A DNA stretch of 64,000 nucleotides from Halisarca cf. caerulea (Eukaryota; Porifera; Demospongiae; Chondrillida; Halisarcidae): positions 5,672,501 to 5,736,500 of the forward strand of contig CAUJGJ010000397.1 of assembly GCA_963170055.1 (NCBI GenBank). The letters run 5' to 3'. Both the position numbers and the translations under genes were made by a program. The notes below the pieces were generated by a model. It saw only the letters and a list, made by a program, of their open reading frames with translations, had not been told where the DNA came from and searched no databases. Position 1 is the stretch's first letter; each line of letters starts with the position of its first letter. Positions 12,191 through 29,600 of this stretch are shown piece by piece.

Positions 12191-12670
12191 CTAATGGTTA
12201 TATGTCATGTCCTCGTAGTATCCAGATGCAAAAGACGAAGTAGGCATTGTCGGACCAGGTGGTGGTGATAGAGTCGACTGCCCATATTCTAGTGAATACA
12301 TTAGGCTTTGGAGTTGCATTTTTGCAAATGCATTCTTCTGTGCTGGCATTTTCTTCAGCCTGCTGGCAAGATCCATGCAAAAGCTGATGTCAGGATCGTT
12401 TTGGCTGACACTGCTGTCCTTGGCCATAGCCTGGATGTCTTTGATCGACTCCAGCATGGCAAGATCAATGACATCCACTTCCTCCTTCTTGACGCTGTTC
12501 CCTGCTGTTTTTCTTTTCTTTGGCACACTTGGTTCACCACCTGGTGAGTTGTCACTGCTGCTGGTGGTTCTGGTTGTGGTGTCCCCGGTTCCTTCGGATT
12601 CACTGGTGGGCACACCTCTGGTACTGCACGGAGATGCACTGCATTTAAGCAATTCATTCTTGCGGCTCAT
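12191..12670 (-). CDS. BESS-motif partner protein of Harbinger 2, MADF domain missing
   Basis: A single exon of 159 aa from the ATG at 12670, close to the right terminal repeat. It has a Ser/Thr-rich start, a basic patch (VPKKRKT), then DISFCMDLASRLKKMPAQ...QLQSLMYSLEY, matching the BESS-like end of the element 1 partner. The DNA-binding MADF half expected upstream is absent, since only about 87 bp separate the start from the element end. It is either a truncated copy or a short form. Confidence 0.65.
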   Translation of the reverse strand: MSRKNELLKCSASPCSTRGVPTSESEGTGDTTTRTTSSSDNSPGGEPSVPKKRKTAGNSVKKEEVDVIDLAMLESIKDIQAMAKDSSVSQNDPDISFCMDLASRLKKMPAQKNAFAKMQLQSLMYSLEYGQSTLSPPPGPTMPTSSFASGYYEDMTYNH

Positions 12671-13399
12671 CGCAAAGAGCAGCGATTTGACAAAGCGGCG
12701 GAAAGGTCATACCGCAAGATCGCATCGCAGCCCTTGCGGCATATTGTGAACCAGGCTTTAGCATGTGGCCATCCCCTTTTTTCACTTGATAGAAGTGCAC
12801 ATCAGCCATTATCCACTTACAATTACATACCTATTTCTGATTCCTTGGAATGCATATTTTCCCGACCAGGAACAGTAGATCAATGCTATGCATGGCAAAA
12901 ACGTACCAATTCAGATCCTGATCTCATTTGTGATATTTATGATGGCCATGTCTGGAAAGAATTTACTGAGCATTATCCATCTTCCTTAGCTGAAGGTACT
13001 CTTAGTCTTGGCTTGACTTTGAATGTAGACTGGTTTCAACCATTCAAGCATACTTGCTATTCCGTTGGTGTGTTGTTTATTTCCATTTTGAACTTGCCTA
13101 GGGACATACGATTCAAGGAAGAAAACATAGTTCTTTTGGGTGTTATTCCTGGACCAAAAGAACCACCACTCAATATCAATTCTTTCCTTCGGCCTTTCAC
13201 TTCAGAACTTCAAAATCTTTTTGATGGTATCAGCCTGAGTGTAGTTGTGCATGGTATACAGTTACAGATACAAGCTTTCCTGATACTTATTGTTAGTGAC
13301 ATTCCTGCAACTCGAAGAATTTTAGCTCTTCCAGGACATTCTGCTACATTGGGATGTTCCAAGTGTCTGAAAAAGTTCACAGTGGTGAATTTTGGGGAA

Positions 13400-13611
13400 C
13401 AAGCGATTCGAGTTTAAAAAACTCGTGGGCCGCCTACAGCCCTGGAAACTCAAATCACTTGGAAATCGGTGTTATTAACTAAAATAATATTTCGAAGAAC
13501 TCTTCTGGTCTAAAAGACCCTTCGCTGATAAAATCAGGAGCAAATGAATGAATTTCACCAAAATATAGCCGAAAGATTTTGTACCGACTTCGCATCCGCC
13601 ATGTTGTTGAC

Positions 13612-13658
<47 letters not shown>

Positions 13659-13740
13659 ACATCGTTACGGACGTTCCGGACACTTCTGGTGAAAGTAAAA
13701 ACAATATAGGGCTGCCAGAAGGCGGCCCTATATTGTTTTT
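13400..13740 (+). mobile_element. Short derivative of hairpin-ended family HP
   Basis: It starts with the 60-bp fold-back unit CAAGCGATTCGAG... and contains a core with (AT)n at 13610-13656 and CCGGAC motifs. It ends in a hairpin, GGGCTGCCAGAAGGCGGCCC, with flanking arms that make 13698-13741 a long palindrome. It is nearly identical in layout to 24240-24553 and is inserted in the tnp2-like gene between NFGE and RPDYSGF. Confidence 0.82.
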
Positions 13741-15306
13741 AAAAAGACCTGACTATTCAGGTTTTGATTGTGATAATTGGGTAAAGTGAGATTTTACTCA
13801 ACACAGAAAACTTGCTTTAGAATACCAAAAGTTACCGAATCCTTCCTCTCAGAAAGCTTTTGAACTTGAGCATGGACTTCGTTTTTGTCAGCTCCTTGAG
13901 CTACCTTACTTTGACATAATTCGTTTTCATATTATTGATCCCATGCATAATCTTCTTAAAGGCAGTGCGAAAACATTCATGAGGCTCTTACTGGACAAAA
14001 AGCTTTTGGATTCAGAAATTGTTCGTGAGAGAATGAAAACTATTGTCACTCCAGGGAAAGTAGGACGCCTTCCTATGAAGATAGAGGCTAATTACAGTGG
14101 CTTTACTGCTGATCAATGGAGAAACTGGTGCATTATTTACAGTCCAATAGTATTGAAAGATGCCATCCCACCACGTGTTTACACTATCTGGATATTCTTT
14201 GTTAAGGCGTGTAAATCTCTATGCAGAAGGGCTATCAGAAGAACAGCTATCATAGATGAAAAGTTGCGTCAGTTTTGTGAAAGAGTGGAAGATTTTTTTG
14301 GGAAGGATGCCTGTACACCTAACATGCACTTACATCTGCATTTAAAAGAGTGTGCATTGGATTACGGTCCACTATACAGTTATTGGTGTTTCCCATTTGA
14401 GAGGTACAATGGTACATTGAGTGGTTATTCGACCAATAAAAAGGACATTGAAAAGCAAATTGTTAAAAAGTTTTTCAGATCGCAATTGATACGTTCATTA
14501 CCCACACCACCATGTTGCAAACATCTTATGCCATCCATACAGGATACCCACATTGGGGATAATTCCATCATCCTGTCAACATCAGAGTTTTTGTGGCTTG
14601 AAACTCTTCAATCTATATCGAAATGCAAGTGTATAGATTTTGCTTTCCCTGGTGATAAGTTACACAGCAAGCTGGCCAATATGAAGACCACAACAACATC
14701 TTTATTGCGTTTGGATTAAAAAAAGGCTTGTCAATGATGTACCACAATCTCTATGGCAACAGTATTTTCATTAAAAATGTGAGCGCTTATGTTGAAACAG
14801 CTAGAGTTATCATGTATGCAGGGGAAACAATATGCAAAGGTCAACTTATCTCTGCTAGATGGCCACTAGATTCACAAGCACCATGCATAAGGATTGGAGA
14901 GGTTAGGAACATTGTTTGCCATCATATCATTATAGACGGACCTACTGGAGTCAAAGAAATCGATCATTTGATAGTTGAAGCATGGTGGTACAAGCATCAT
15001 TCACAATTTAACTATTACGGGCCACCATGCATAATAATAGACAGCATATATGATCCTGTGATGTCTATGCATCAGTATATACCCATTCAGAGAGTAAGCA
15101 GACATTGTGCTTATGCAAGATTGCGACTTTCTCTTCCTAAGTGCCCAGCAAATGAGGAAGGTATTGTTGTAAATCCCCTACCATTTAATTTCACAATTGT
15201 TTGACATGCAGGGCAATAAAATTATTGTTTAAACTATGTACTAGTATAAGTGTTTTGAATGTATTGTAAATTATTACTGAATAATTATATATTATTAATT
15301 ATTATA

Positions 15307-17195
15307 CAGTGGAATCCGCATAATCGGGACAGCAGGGGAGTAAAGAAAAAATCCCAATTAAGCGGCAATCCCCTTAAACCGTAGTACAGTGTACATGTGT
15401 ATAATAAAGCTTATACGGAAATATACGGGTTCGACCACGTGTTAATGACCAATATGGCTACCTCGAAGCGTGTAGACCTGTCTCTAGCCGACAAAGTGAA
15501 GATTGTAAATGAAATGAAGTTGCCTGGTATCACCCAGGTACAAGTTGCGAAGAAATTTGGGGTATCAACATCACAGCTTTCTAGAATAGTTAAGATGAAA
15601 GACGATCTAATCCGAGATTTCGAAGCGGGTGGATGTCGAACTAGGAAACGCCAGAGAGCCTCAAAAGAGAACGATGTTGGAGATGCCCTCTTTCTCTGGT
15701 TTCAGTAGAAGGTATCCCAAGGTGCACGTCTGTCTGGTCCTTTGCTGAAACGAAAGGCAACTGAATTGGCATTCACTAAAGGCACGGATTTCACTCCTTC
15801 TGATGGCTGGCTGTCACGGTGGAAGGTAAAACACAATATTATCTTTAAAAGGGAGCAGGGGGAAAAGCAAAGTGCTGACAAGGTAGGAGCATCTGACTGG
15901 CAAAAAGACATCTTACCAGAGATTTTGGAAAGGTTTAATCCTGATAACATCTTCAACGCTGATGAGACTGGTCTTTACTATCGTGGAATTCCTGATAAAG
16001 GCTTTTGTCAAAGAGGCCAAGACCTTCCAGGGGGTAAGAAAGCCATGGACAGGATAACTGTACTGTTGTGTTCAAATATGACAGGTTCAGAGAAGCTTCC
16101 GCCTTTGGTGATAGGTAAGAGTAAGCAACCACGTTGTTTCCCAAAAAACTTGGCACACTTGCCAGTTGACTACTGCAGCAGTAAGAATGCTTGGATGACT
16201 GGTGAATTGTTCACCAAATGGCTGATCAAGTGGGATAGAATTCTCAAAAGCAAAAGTCGAAACGTGTGTTTGCTCGTAGATAACTGTTCTGCTCATCCTG
16301 CTAATGTACAATTGTCAAACATTGAACTTAAATTTTTACCACCAAACACAACTAGTTTGATTCAGCCTATGGACAGTGGTGTCATCAAGAACTGAAAAGG
16401 TCACTATAGAAGTATGCTGAATACACGAATCATTGCTTCTCTTGATTCCAACCCTGATTGTCGAGCTCTTGACGTTGCTAAAAGTTTTTCTCTTTTGGAT
16501 GCTTTGTTTTTAGCAAAGCAATCATGGGAATCTGTAAGCCAACAAACAATAGCAAATTGTTTCCAGAAAGCGGGGTTTCTTGCTACAAGTAATACCACTT
16601 CAAGTGAAGATAATGCACTTTCTGATGTACCCACACCTGTGAACATGACCGTAGAAGAGTTCAATATGTTCATAACAATGGATGATAACTTAGAGATTGT
16701 AGGAGATGCCACAAATGAAGACCTACTGGAGGCAGTGCGACAGGACACCCATAGTGTTGAAAACGAGGAGTCTGATGGAGATGCTGATGATAGAATTCAG
16801 GATCTGACAGTTCCAATGAAAATGAGAATGGTTGTTGACTTGCGGAGATTCATCCAAGAAAGCGGAATGTTCAATGCCCTACCTATGCTCCATCAAGTAG
16901 AAAAGGAAGTGTTTGCCCAAGTGACAGAGAACAAAAAAACAGAGTACACTAGATTCTTTTCTTAGCCAGTCTGATAAATAGACCATTTTTGTGATATTAT
17001 TTGTCAGTGAGTACATTAGATTATGGTGTAATCATGGTCAGTTGTTTTACGTTACCATGATAAATATCCCTATTATCCGAAGTGGTGTCCCTTTTATTAG
17101 AACAAATCCAAATACATAAAATCTGTTCCAAAGAAATGTATCCCAATTATCAGGAAATCCCCTTAATCAGGATCCCAATTAAGTGGATTCCACTG
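15307..17195 (+). mobile_element. Tigger/pogo element (1,889 bp)
   Basis: The ends are CAGTGGAATCC and GGATTCCACTG, with repeated TCCCAATTA motifs just inside both. TA precedes the left end (15305-15306), but the base pair after the right end is CC rather than TA. It encodes one pogo-type transposase with two stops. It lies downstream of the tnp2-like gene inside the giant element. Confidence 0.9.
15454..16965 (+). pseudogene. Tigger/pogo transposase with two nonsense codons
   Basis: One continuous frame from the ATG at 15454, broken only by TAG at 15706-15708 and TGA at 16393-16395; otherwise about 503 codons. An N-terminal helix-turn-helix (LSLADKVKIVNEMKLP, VAKKFGVSTSQLSRI) is followed by a CENP-B-type second domain (DGWLSRWKVKHNI). 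The DDE_1 core has NADETGLYY, LLVDNCSAH and LIQPMDSGVIK with its three acidic residues. The tail is acidic. Full length for a Tigger transposase, so only two point changes separate it from an open frame. Confidence 0.9.
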
Positions 17196-17397
17196 CCATA
17201 TGATAATGATTATAATAATATAATTATAAACATGAGTGTTATATCGGTGACAATAATACATATATATAATGATACATAGAACGAAGCAAAATATAATACA
17301 CAAGGCTACATATTATACAGATACTGATACACGTGACACTGTGAACACATAACATTATATATAATAACAATAGTAACAATAACAATAATATTAAATT

Positions 17398-17438
<41 letters not shown>

Positions 17439-17694
17439 TATTATTATATATATATATATGTAATAATTACATTTATTTAATATTTTTGATATAATATAAT
17501 GCTCTGCTTGTGATTGATCACGATGGATGCTGAGATTTCCATTAATTTTAGTATAATAATGGATACTGCATGTATTCTGCTATGTAACACTGCAAGATAT
17601 TATATTATGTCAATGATATGTCTTTATTTGTACATGCATATTTAATTTAATATTCAAACCATACATAACAGTTTCCATTAATTTTTAAAATTAG
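17196..17694. repeat. AT-rich spacer with (TA)n tracts
   Basis: Contains AT runs at 17402-17434 and 17444-17458, and AATAAC-like short repeats. No gene is seen. Confidence 0.8.
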
Positions 17695-18537
17695 TTATGA
17701 ATCATCCAAGAAATTGTCAAACTGCTGTAACACACCTCTTGCGGATGCCATTATCATCATTCCACCTCGAGTATGCTGTTCAAACACTTTATCCCTCCAA
17801 AAATGCCTCACAGATTTGACCTTCCTGTCATTCTCCTGCTTTTCCTCCTCTAACTTCCATTTCAGTTCTTCTGCCTCCTTCACCATGACTTTAATAAATG
17901 TTAGTGCCTTGTGCTCCCAAGCCTCCAACTTCCGAACATGGATACGTACATCCCGAGAAACAGAATCTAGTTTATGCTATGTAAGGCATTCAGTTGGTCT
18001 TACAATGCTGAAGTGACCATTCTTTTCTACACTGGCTTGCTCCTTGACAAGTAATTCATCATTGTCCCTGCTTTCTACTTCTTTACTTAATTCTCTCATA
18101 GCGTGCACCTTCAATTTTATTCTTTGAAGCTCTGAATGTGCTTCATCTCGTAAACCCTTCAAACCAGTAATCGTTTCTTGTCTGGCCTTATCTAGTTCTT
18201 CTGCCCATTCTAACTTCTTCCCGAAAACGTATTCTTCCGTTAAGCAGTCAAAATCGGCCACTTTGTTACTCCATTTACCGTTAGTGAACGTTGGCTCACT
18301 TATTTGCACTTTTTCAATAGGGGATTCTGGCAGAACTGGTAAGGGGACATTCTCTGCAACCGGGGTAGAATGTAGGAATCCCTCATCAGCTGCTGGCTCG
18401 TTAGGTGCAATACGTTCGAATAACGGTAGAAGATTTCGCTTAAATTTTTTCTTTTCTCAATTAATCTCGCGCTGCCTTTTTAATCTCCTCTTTCTTTCTT
18501 TGGTGGTATTCTCACGACTCTTGATCAGACGCGGCAT
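17695..18537 (-). pseudogene. Coiled-coil protein of the giant element, unrecognised
   Basis: One minus-strand frame from the ATG at 18537, interrupted by TGA at 18459-18457 and TAG at 17979-17977, then ending at 17695; about 280 codons without them. The start is strongly basic (RENTTKERKRRLKRQREI). A proline-rich linker and a long helical region rich in Glu, Lys and Leu follow (AEELDKARQE, LKWKLEEEKQEN), then WRDKVFEQHTRGGMMIM near the end. I do not recognise the family. It might be an accessory DNA-binding or oligomerising protein. It is convergent with the tnp2-like gene and divergent from the next gene. Confidence 0.5.
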
Positions 18538-19058
18538 TATTGAAGGGATAAACTACAGTAACAGTATATACAATAATACTAAATACTGCAGCTGCGCGCG
18601 TATTACGCACGGTATTTTAATCATTTTGTGTGTCTATATATGACAGCTAGGCCAATGGTATGGTCCTATGCAGACAAAGGAGAGAGAAAAACCTGCATGC
18701 ATTTTAGCCATCCCATATAACTGTATGCCCTGTGATTCTTAGAGAGCAAATAGCCAGTCTGTTTGTAGAAACCTCTTTCCCATGGCACGTGCCTGTAACC
18801 ACCACCGCCATAATGCTCTGTGTAATAGATTGACTCGCATTGTAGCGGCTGCAGAAGAGGATGAGGTCTGCAGCTGTGTGTAGCTTAAGCAGGTTTTATT
18901 CTTCAAGCAGTTCCAGCTTTTCTTCTCCTACAGAAGCGAGAAGCTTTAGTCACTCTACTCCACGGTAAGCTTTGTATTCTTCAATATCTTGTTCCTTCGT
19001 CGGATTCCGAGTTTAAATTGCCCCATCTTCGCAGAGTCATAATATCTTCGTACATAGA
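18538..19058. promoter_or_regulatory. Probable divergent promoter region
   Basis: The interval between the coiled-coil gene (-) and the next plus-strand gene. It includes a CpG-containing patch near 18590-18610. No TATA box or defined motif can be claimed. Inference from gene orientation only. Confidence 0.25.
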
Positions 19059-25180
<6,122 letters not shown>

Positions 25181-25181
25181 A

Positions 25182-25259
25182 CACACACACGCATGCATGC
25201 ACACACATACATACACACACACACACATACACACACATGCATGCATGCACGCACACATG

Positions 25260-25293
<34 letters not shown>

Positions 25294-25385
25294 CACACAC
25301 ACACGTGCGCGCGCACATGCACACACACATACGCGCGTGTGCATGCACACACACACACACACACGTGTGCATGTGCATGCACACT
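25182..25385. repeat. (CA)n / GCATGCACAC mixed microsatellite
   Basis: CA runs interspersed with CATGCATGCA and CGCGCG stretches, immediately after the stop codon of the preceding gene. Confidence 0.9.
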
Positions 25386-25505
25386 AGGGCTTTTGGTATA
25401 ATATCATGACATATCTGGACTTTGTAGTTTGTGTGAACAGTAATAATTGTCACTGTTTTCTGACTTCATGCACTGTATATACTGACCATGCATTTGTAGT
25501 CTGTA

Positions 25506-26582
25506 TTGTTGAATCGTTCTCTTTCAATATTACATTTGTTAACTTTATTACTGGTTGACATTCTACGTATATACATTATATGCATATATAATTTCGAAAA
25601 ATCGCTCTTTGGAGCAGAGTTAGCCATAATCGATTATAAATTTTATGGCTTATACGTACAGCTGCAGTTTATACAGTTCTTAACATTTATATGGTTACCA
25701 ACGTGTAGCTCGCAACATAAACGTATTCAGAAAGACAGTGCGTTCGCGTGTGACACACAATCTGCGTCTGCGCGCCGTCTCCTTACCGTAATCGTCTTCG
25801 CGTCAAACGTAGCTAGACGGTTTTGTCTCCTCACGTATGACGAAATCGTCTACTTCCCGTCTACTTCAAATATTCGGCCCCGTATGCGCCAGTTTGCCAT
25901 TCATCTCTGCACCCGAGTTTTCCTGTGTATACAAGCTGAAAGGTCAGGCGTCCTTGGCTGTAATGGAAAAAACTCAGCCTCGCAGCTACAGACGGAGAGG
26001 CAGCGAAGGAAAACTCCCATCACATTGGAAGAGCATAACACCATACGATATGCAGCTGGCTATGTAGTCAGCAAATTGAGAAAATGTCATTATGCTAGCA
26101 AATCTGTGGCAATTTGCCAGTGCTTGGACGCAATGGAGGAAGACAGTACTCTCGACCATCAAGAGGGTACTAGTGAAGACAGTTTCAGTGACTACACGTG
26201 TGCCTGGCTCAGGATTATTGATCGTGGTGGCTTGTTCCACATCAGTGATGAAGTACATCAGCTATTTGTTGAGATAGAAATCGCCATGTACCCAGCACTT
26301 TATAAAAATCTTACAAGTCAGGGGGCCCCTGCTATGTCCAAGGATGCGATTATCCAAAGTGTCACCACTGACGAAGATGTCCTGTTCTCGTTTGCACTTG
26401 TGACTTTGTATTTATCAGCAAGCGAAAGCGCTCTCCTGTTGAATGACATTGTTATTTTATGGATGACTATGCGTGGCTTTTCAATTACATCCAAAATAAT
26501 GGAAGATTTCAAGAAAGCTGTGAACACAAACACAAAAGGGAAAAAGGCATTGCAACAACAGCTTCAGATGGGCAATGCATGA
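25506..26582 (+). CDS. Unnamed-family protein (RYAAGYV...RGGLF...MRGFS)
   Basis: The frame is open throughout but the true start is unknown; the conserved part runs from about 25990 to the stop at 26582. Visible motifs are ITLEEHNTIRYAAGYVVSKL, CAWLRIIDRGGLFHIS, DEVHQLFVEIEIAMYP, TTDEDVLFSF, LWMTMRGFSI and a Lys-rich end (KGKKALQQQLQ). I recall this motif order (RY.AGYV, RGGLF, RGF) in many uncharacterised invertebrate proteins that tend to sit near mobile elements. That is memory, not a search. It is tail-to-tail with the P-type transposase gene, 44 bp apart. Confidence 0.5.
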   Translation: MLNRSLSILHLLTLLLVDILRIYIICIYNFEKSLFGAELAIIDYKFYGLYVQLQFIQFLTFIWLPTCSSQHKRIQKDSAFACDTQSASARRLLTVIVFASNVARRFCLLTYDEIVYFPSTSNIRPRMRQFAIHLCTRVFLCIQAERSGVLGCNGKNSASQLQTERQRRKTPITLEEHNTIRYAAGYVVSKLRKCHYASKSVAICQCLDAMEEDSTLDHQEGTSEDSFSDYTCAWLRIIDRGGLFHISDEVHQLFVEIEIAMYPALYKNLTSQGAPAMSKDAIIQSVTTDEDVLFSFALVTLYLSASESALLLNDIVILWMTMRGFSITSKIMEDFKKAVNTNTKGKKALQQQLQMGNA

Positions 26583-26626
26583 AAGTGAAACATAAAGTAA
26601 GTACATTGTATGTGTATATGTCCGTG

Positions 26627-29600
26627 TTATAAGGTTAGCCTCCTTTCCTGTTTTCTCTTGTGCAATTTTGTCTCTGTGTCTTGTGCCGATTCAAACTCTC
26701 TACCCCGTACATTACCCTTTCCCTGTTTCGACAAGCCACTGCTCACCCGTAATATATTGGCAGTTGTACAGAATTGTTTTGCTGATGGGTTGCTGTTTCT
26801 TGCACCCCTACTCCTCTGATCTCCAAAGTATGATTTAAGAGGGTCTTGGCAAAAGCGTTCCGTCAGTAAAAATTTCGCATTCTCATCTTTGAGGAGAGTG
26901 GGTCCTAGCTCTAAGAAGGATTTCACTATAATAAAAAACAGAACACTAAGTAAACTCATTTGCCAGTATACTAGTGAATTTGGTATAGTGATCATACCCG
27001 TCAGTCGCAGTCCATTCATTGTTTGCACACTAAGCAGCATTTGAGCTTTCTGTCCTGCAGTGTATGCATCCGTTGCCTTCACTTCTTCTTCCCATTCATT
27101 CAAGTATTTTAAAAATACATTCTCTAACCACTGTGATGGTTATACATATACAGTACTGATTAAAGATAGGTAGCCATGCTACACGCGTGTGACACGAGCG
27201 TAAAATACTACTCGTGCGAGTAGAATTGTTACTCGTGCAAGTAAAAATGGCGACGTGTTAATAAGCTGGTATTTTCAACGTATAATTGTAGTACATTAAG
27301 TGTTATTTCGGAGAGCGAATTGACGGTTGATTGTAAGAACGAAGTCATGGATACCACTTTGGGATCAACTCGTGGCGAATATCCTTATGCCCCTCCCAAT
27401 TCAATCGAAGATAGTTCGTCTTTTCCCAGCTGCTCGTCAAAGTAACGGTATATTTTCGGAAATTTGCCACTTCGATGCTATCTTGTAATCTTGCGGGTAA
27501 GAATGTGCATGTATCGTGAATGCCTATAGTCCCTCCTTAGATTTTTTGTAGCTGCCGTCGCTACGTATCTCCATCTTCGTTGTGTTATCATGAATGTCCG
27601 TAGCCCCAGTCGATGGTAGCGTACCGGTGCAGTTTTCTCTTTTTAGCCTCCCCATCTTGGGTCTGCTGCTTACGCATGGCTGCTAGGTCGCGCGTTCTAA
27701 AGTTGATCCGGAGTTCAATGTATAAGATCGAGCACGGTACCGCGATAGCATCGTGTATTAGGCTCTTCATGACTACATGCGATCTCCCTGTCTAACCTGA
27801 TGTCTTGTTTCACGTTTATTTTGTTTGTTTTATCGGTATCTTTATATTTCAGCCACTTCTCCACTGGTTGTTCGCTTTTCGAAGCATTTTTAAGGGTGTT
27901 AACTTGCGTGTATTTTTTTACTCGCACGAGTACATGCAAACCATCTGCGTGTCACACGCGAGTTACTGGTTACCTATCTTTAATCAGTACTGTATTATGT
28001 GTGGTATAATGTCTGTCGGTGTCACACAGCATTAAACCTGTATCATGTCTGAATGTTTGTACTTACTGAAAATCACCAATCATTCCATTTCCAATAAGGA
28101 TGACGCATTGTCTTTCTTTTCCTTTTGCCTGCAGTCAAATTTTGTGTATTGAAGGCGTCAAAAAAATTATCCATCAGCATAACAAATTCCTCTGTGGCTT
28201 GTGTACTGTTGTTTCCTAGTGTGTTACTATCCTTCACTCGGTACAATTCCAGTGCCTTGGATACCGACTCACTTAAAACCTGCATGTTTGAGACAGAGTT
28301 AGAATTGTAAGCATGTGTATATGTACCATATACTATGGTGTATAATAGTACGTCATAGTATATTGCCATATATATAATGTATATACCTGTACAGCCAAGT
28401 CCACACGCATTTTTGAATATGGTGTCAGTACCAGATACTCCCTCTTCAGATGGTTGCCAATATACAAGCCAGACTCACACTGGCATTTCTGATACAGATC
28501 TTCTATGTGCTTCCATAGAATATACAAACCTCCTTTCTGCAGGTTTTATGCATGCAAAAAGCAGCCACTAGCTGACATGATGCTGACAGGTATAAATAGA
28601 ATAATCGAGGATCTAACCTGCAGTAGCCTTTTCCCACCAGATCTTGATTTTCAAAGCAGTTCCTGATGGTTTTCATCAAGTGAGGGACATCGCTGAAGAA
28701 ATAGATATTTCTGTCCATGGCATATGGGTTTACAGTTTTGTATGCGTTGCCCCAGTATAGATTGCTGTGCTCATTGGTGTCTTTATGTATATCAAAGAAT
28801 TTTCGATTCTGTGATGCACCATCTGCTGTGATCGCGACAACTTTCAGTCCTATCCTTTCCAGGTTGTGTACCACTTCCCACACAATGGGATACAGCTGCT
28901 CTGCAGATAAATTTGGTAGTTGCGAAATGGGCTAGGGGATAATTCAGTGATGTACTAATCCCTCGGATCATGAAAGTGAGCATGTGTGTGGCTACATAAT
29001 TGGTGACTTTCTTGTTCTCTTCCAACAAAAGTAGCTGATTTTCAACATTGCCTAGATTCACATACCCCACTAGATTCCCTGTGTGTTTATTGTAAACTAG
29101 ATATTCCTTGATTTTCATCTCATCTAGCACCAGAACACAGTAACTTTCTGTTGTGCTTCCTGCTTGTATCTTGTCTACAAGGTCTTCAAGGACTTCCATA
29201 TGTACACCTGTATGAATGTGTGTCATTGAGCTCTATCTATGAACTTCCATGGTTGCATGCATGTATATTGATTATAGTGCAGTGCATTCTTACCTGGCTC
29301 AGCTTTCATCCAGTGTGTATAATCCCTGAGCGTTCTGGTTGATGGTAGGCTAAGAACATCCTTTAGGGTGTTGTAAGCGGTATTTGAAAGTGATCTCAGG
29401 TATAGACACCACTTTATCATCATAGGGTGCCATCGCATTCCCTTCACATTTTGCAGCTGGACAGCTTTTTTCTGTATGGCAATAATTATGCGGTAACAAT
29501 TATTATTATAATTGTGTGTGTGTGTGTGTGCGCGTGCATTTGCATGTGTAATACATAGGATCTTATATGTACCTGTTGCTTCCAAAACATTTTCTTGAAA

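Larger units (their letters stand above)
10415..12757 (+). mobile_element. Harbinger element 2 (2,343 bp)
   Basis: The ends are inverted repeats of about 38 bp with one mismatch, starting AGCCTGGTTCACAATATG. TTA duplicates lie at 10412-10414 and 12758-12760. Removing it joins the tnp2-like frame exactly (HASRRL then ACGHPLF). It carries a multi-exon transposase (+) and a BESS-only partner (-), convergent as in element 1. It is a different family from element 1: the proteins are related, the ends are not. Confidence 0.94.
5293..15204 (+). pseudogene. tnp2-like (Transposase_21 / EnSpm-type) transposase, interrupted
   Basis: Exon 1 (5293-5502) and an intron rich in GT repeats lead to exon 2 at 6539. 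The frame then runs through 10134-10414, 12761-13399 and 13741-15204 once three insertions are removed. Family marks are a Cys-rich patch (VVCQKCYSIYDFDC), ACGHPLF, CDIYDGHVWKEF, LNVDWFQPF, DYSGFD, DPMHNLLKG and a C-terminal HLHLHLKECALDYGP segment, in the order of animal tnp2 proteins. Lesions are a frameshift near 6690, a TGA at 13787-13789 and a frameshift in an A-run near 14718. In plants such proteins mobilise CACTA elements, but no CACTA-type ends were found here; the nearest termini are those of the giant element. Not functional as it stands. Confidence 0.8.

Noticed and set aside
5293..15306. Independent CACTA element with its own termini
   Set aside because: No CACTA/TAGTG-type inverted ends were found near either end of the tnp2-like gene.
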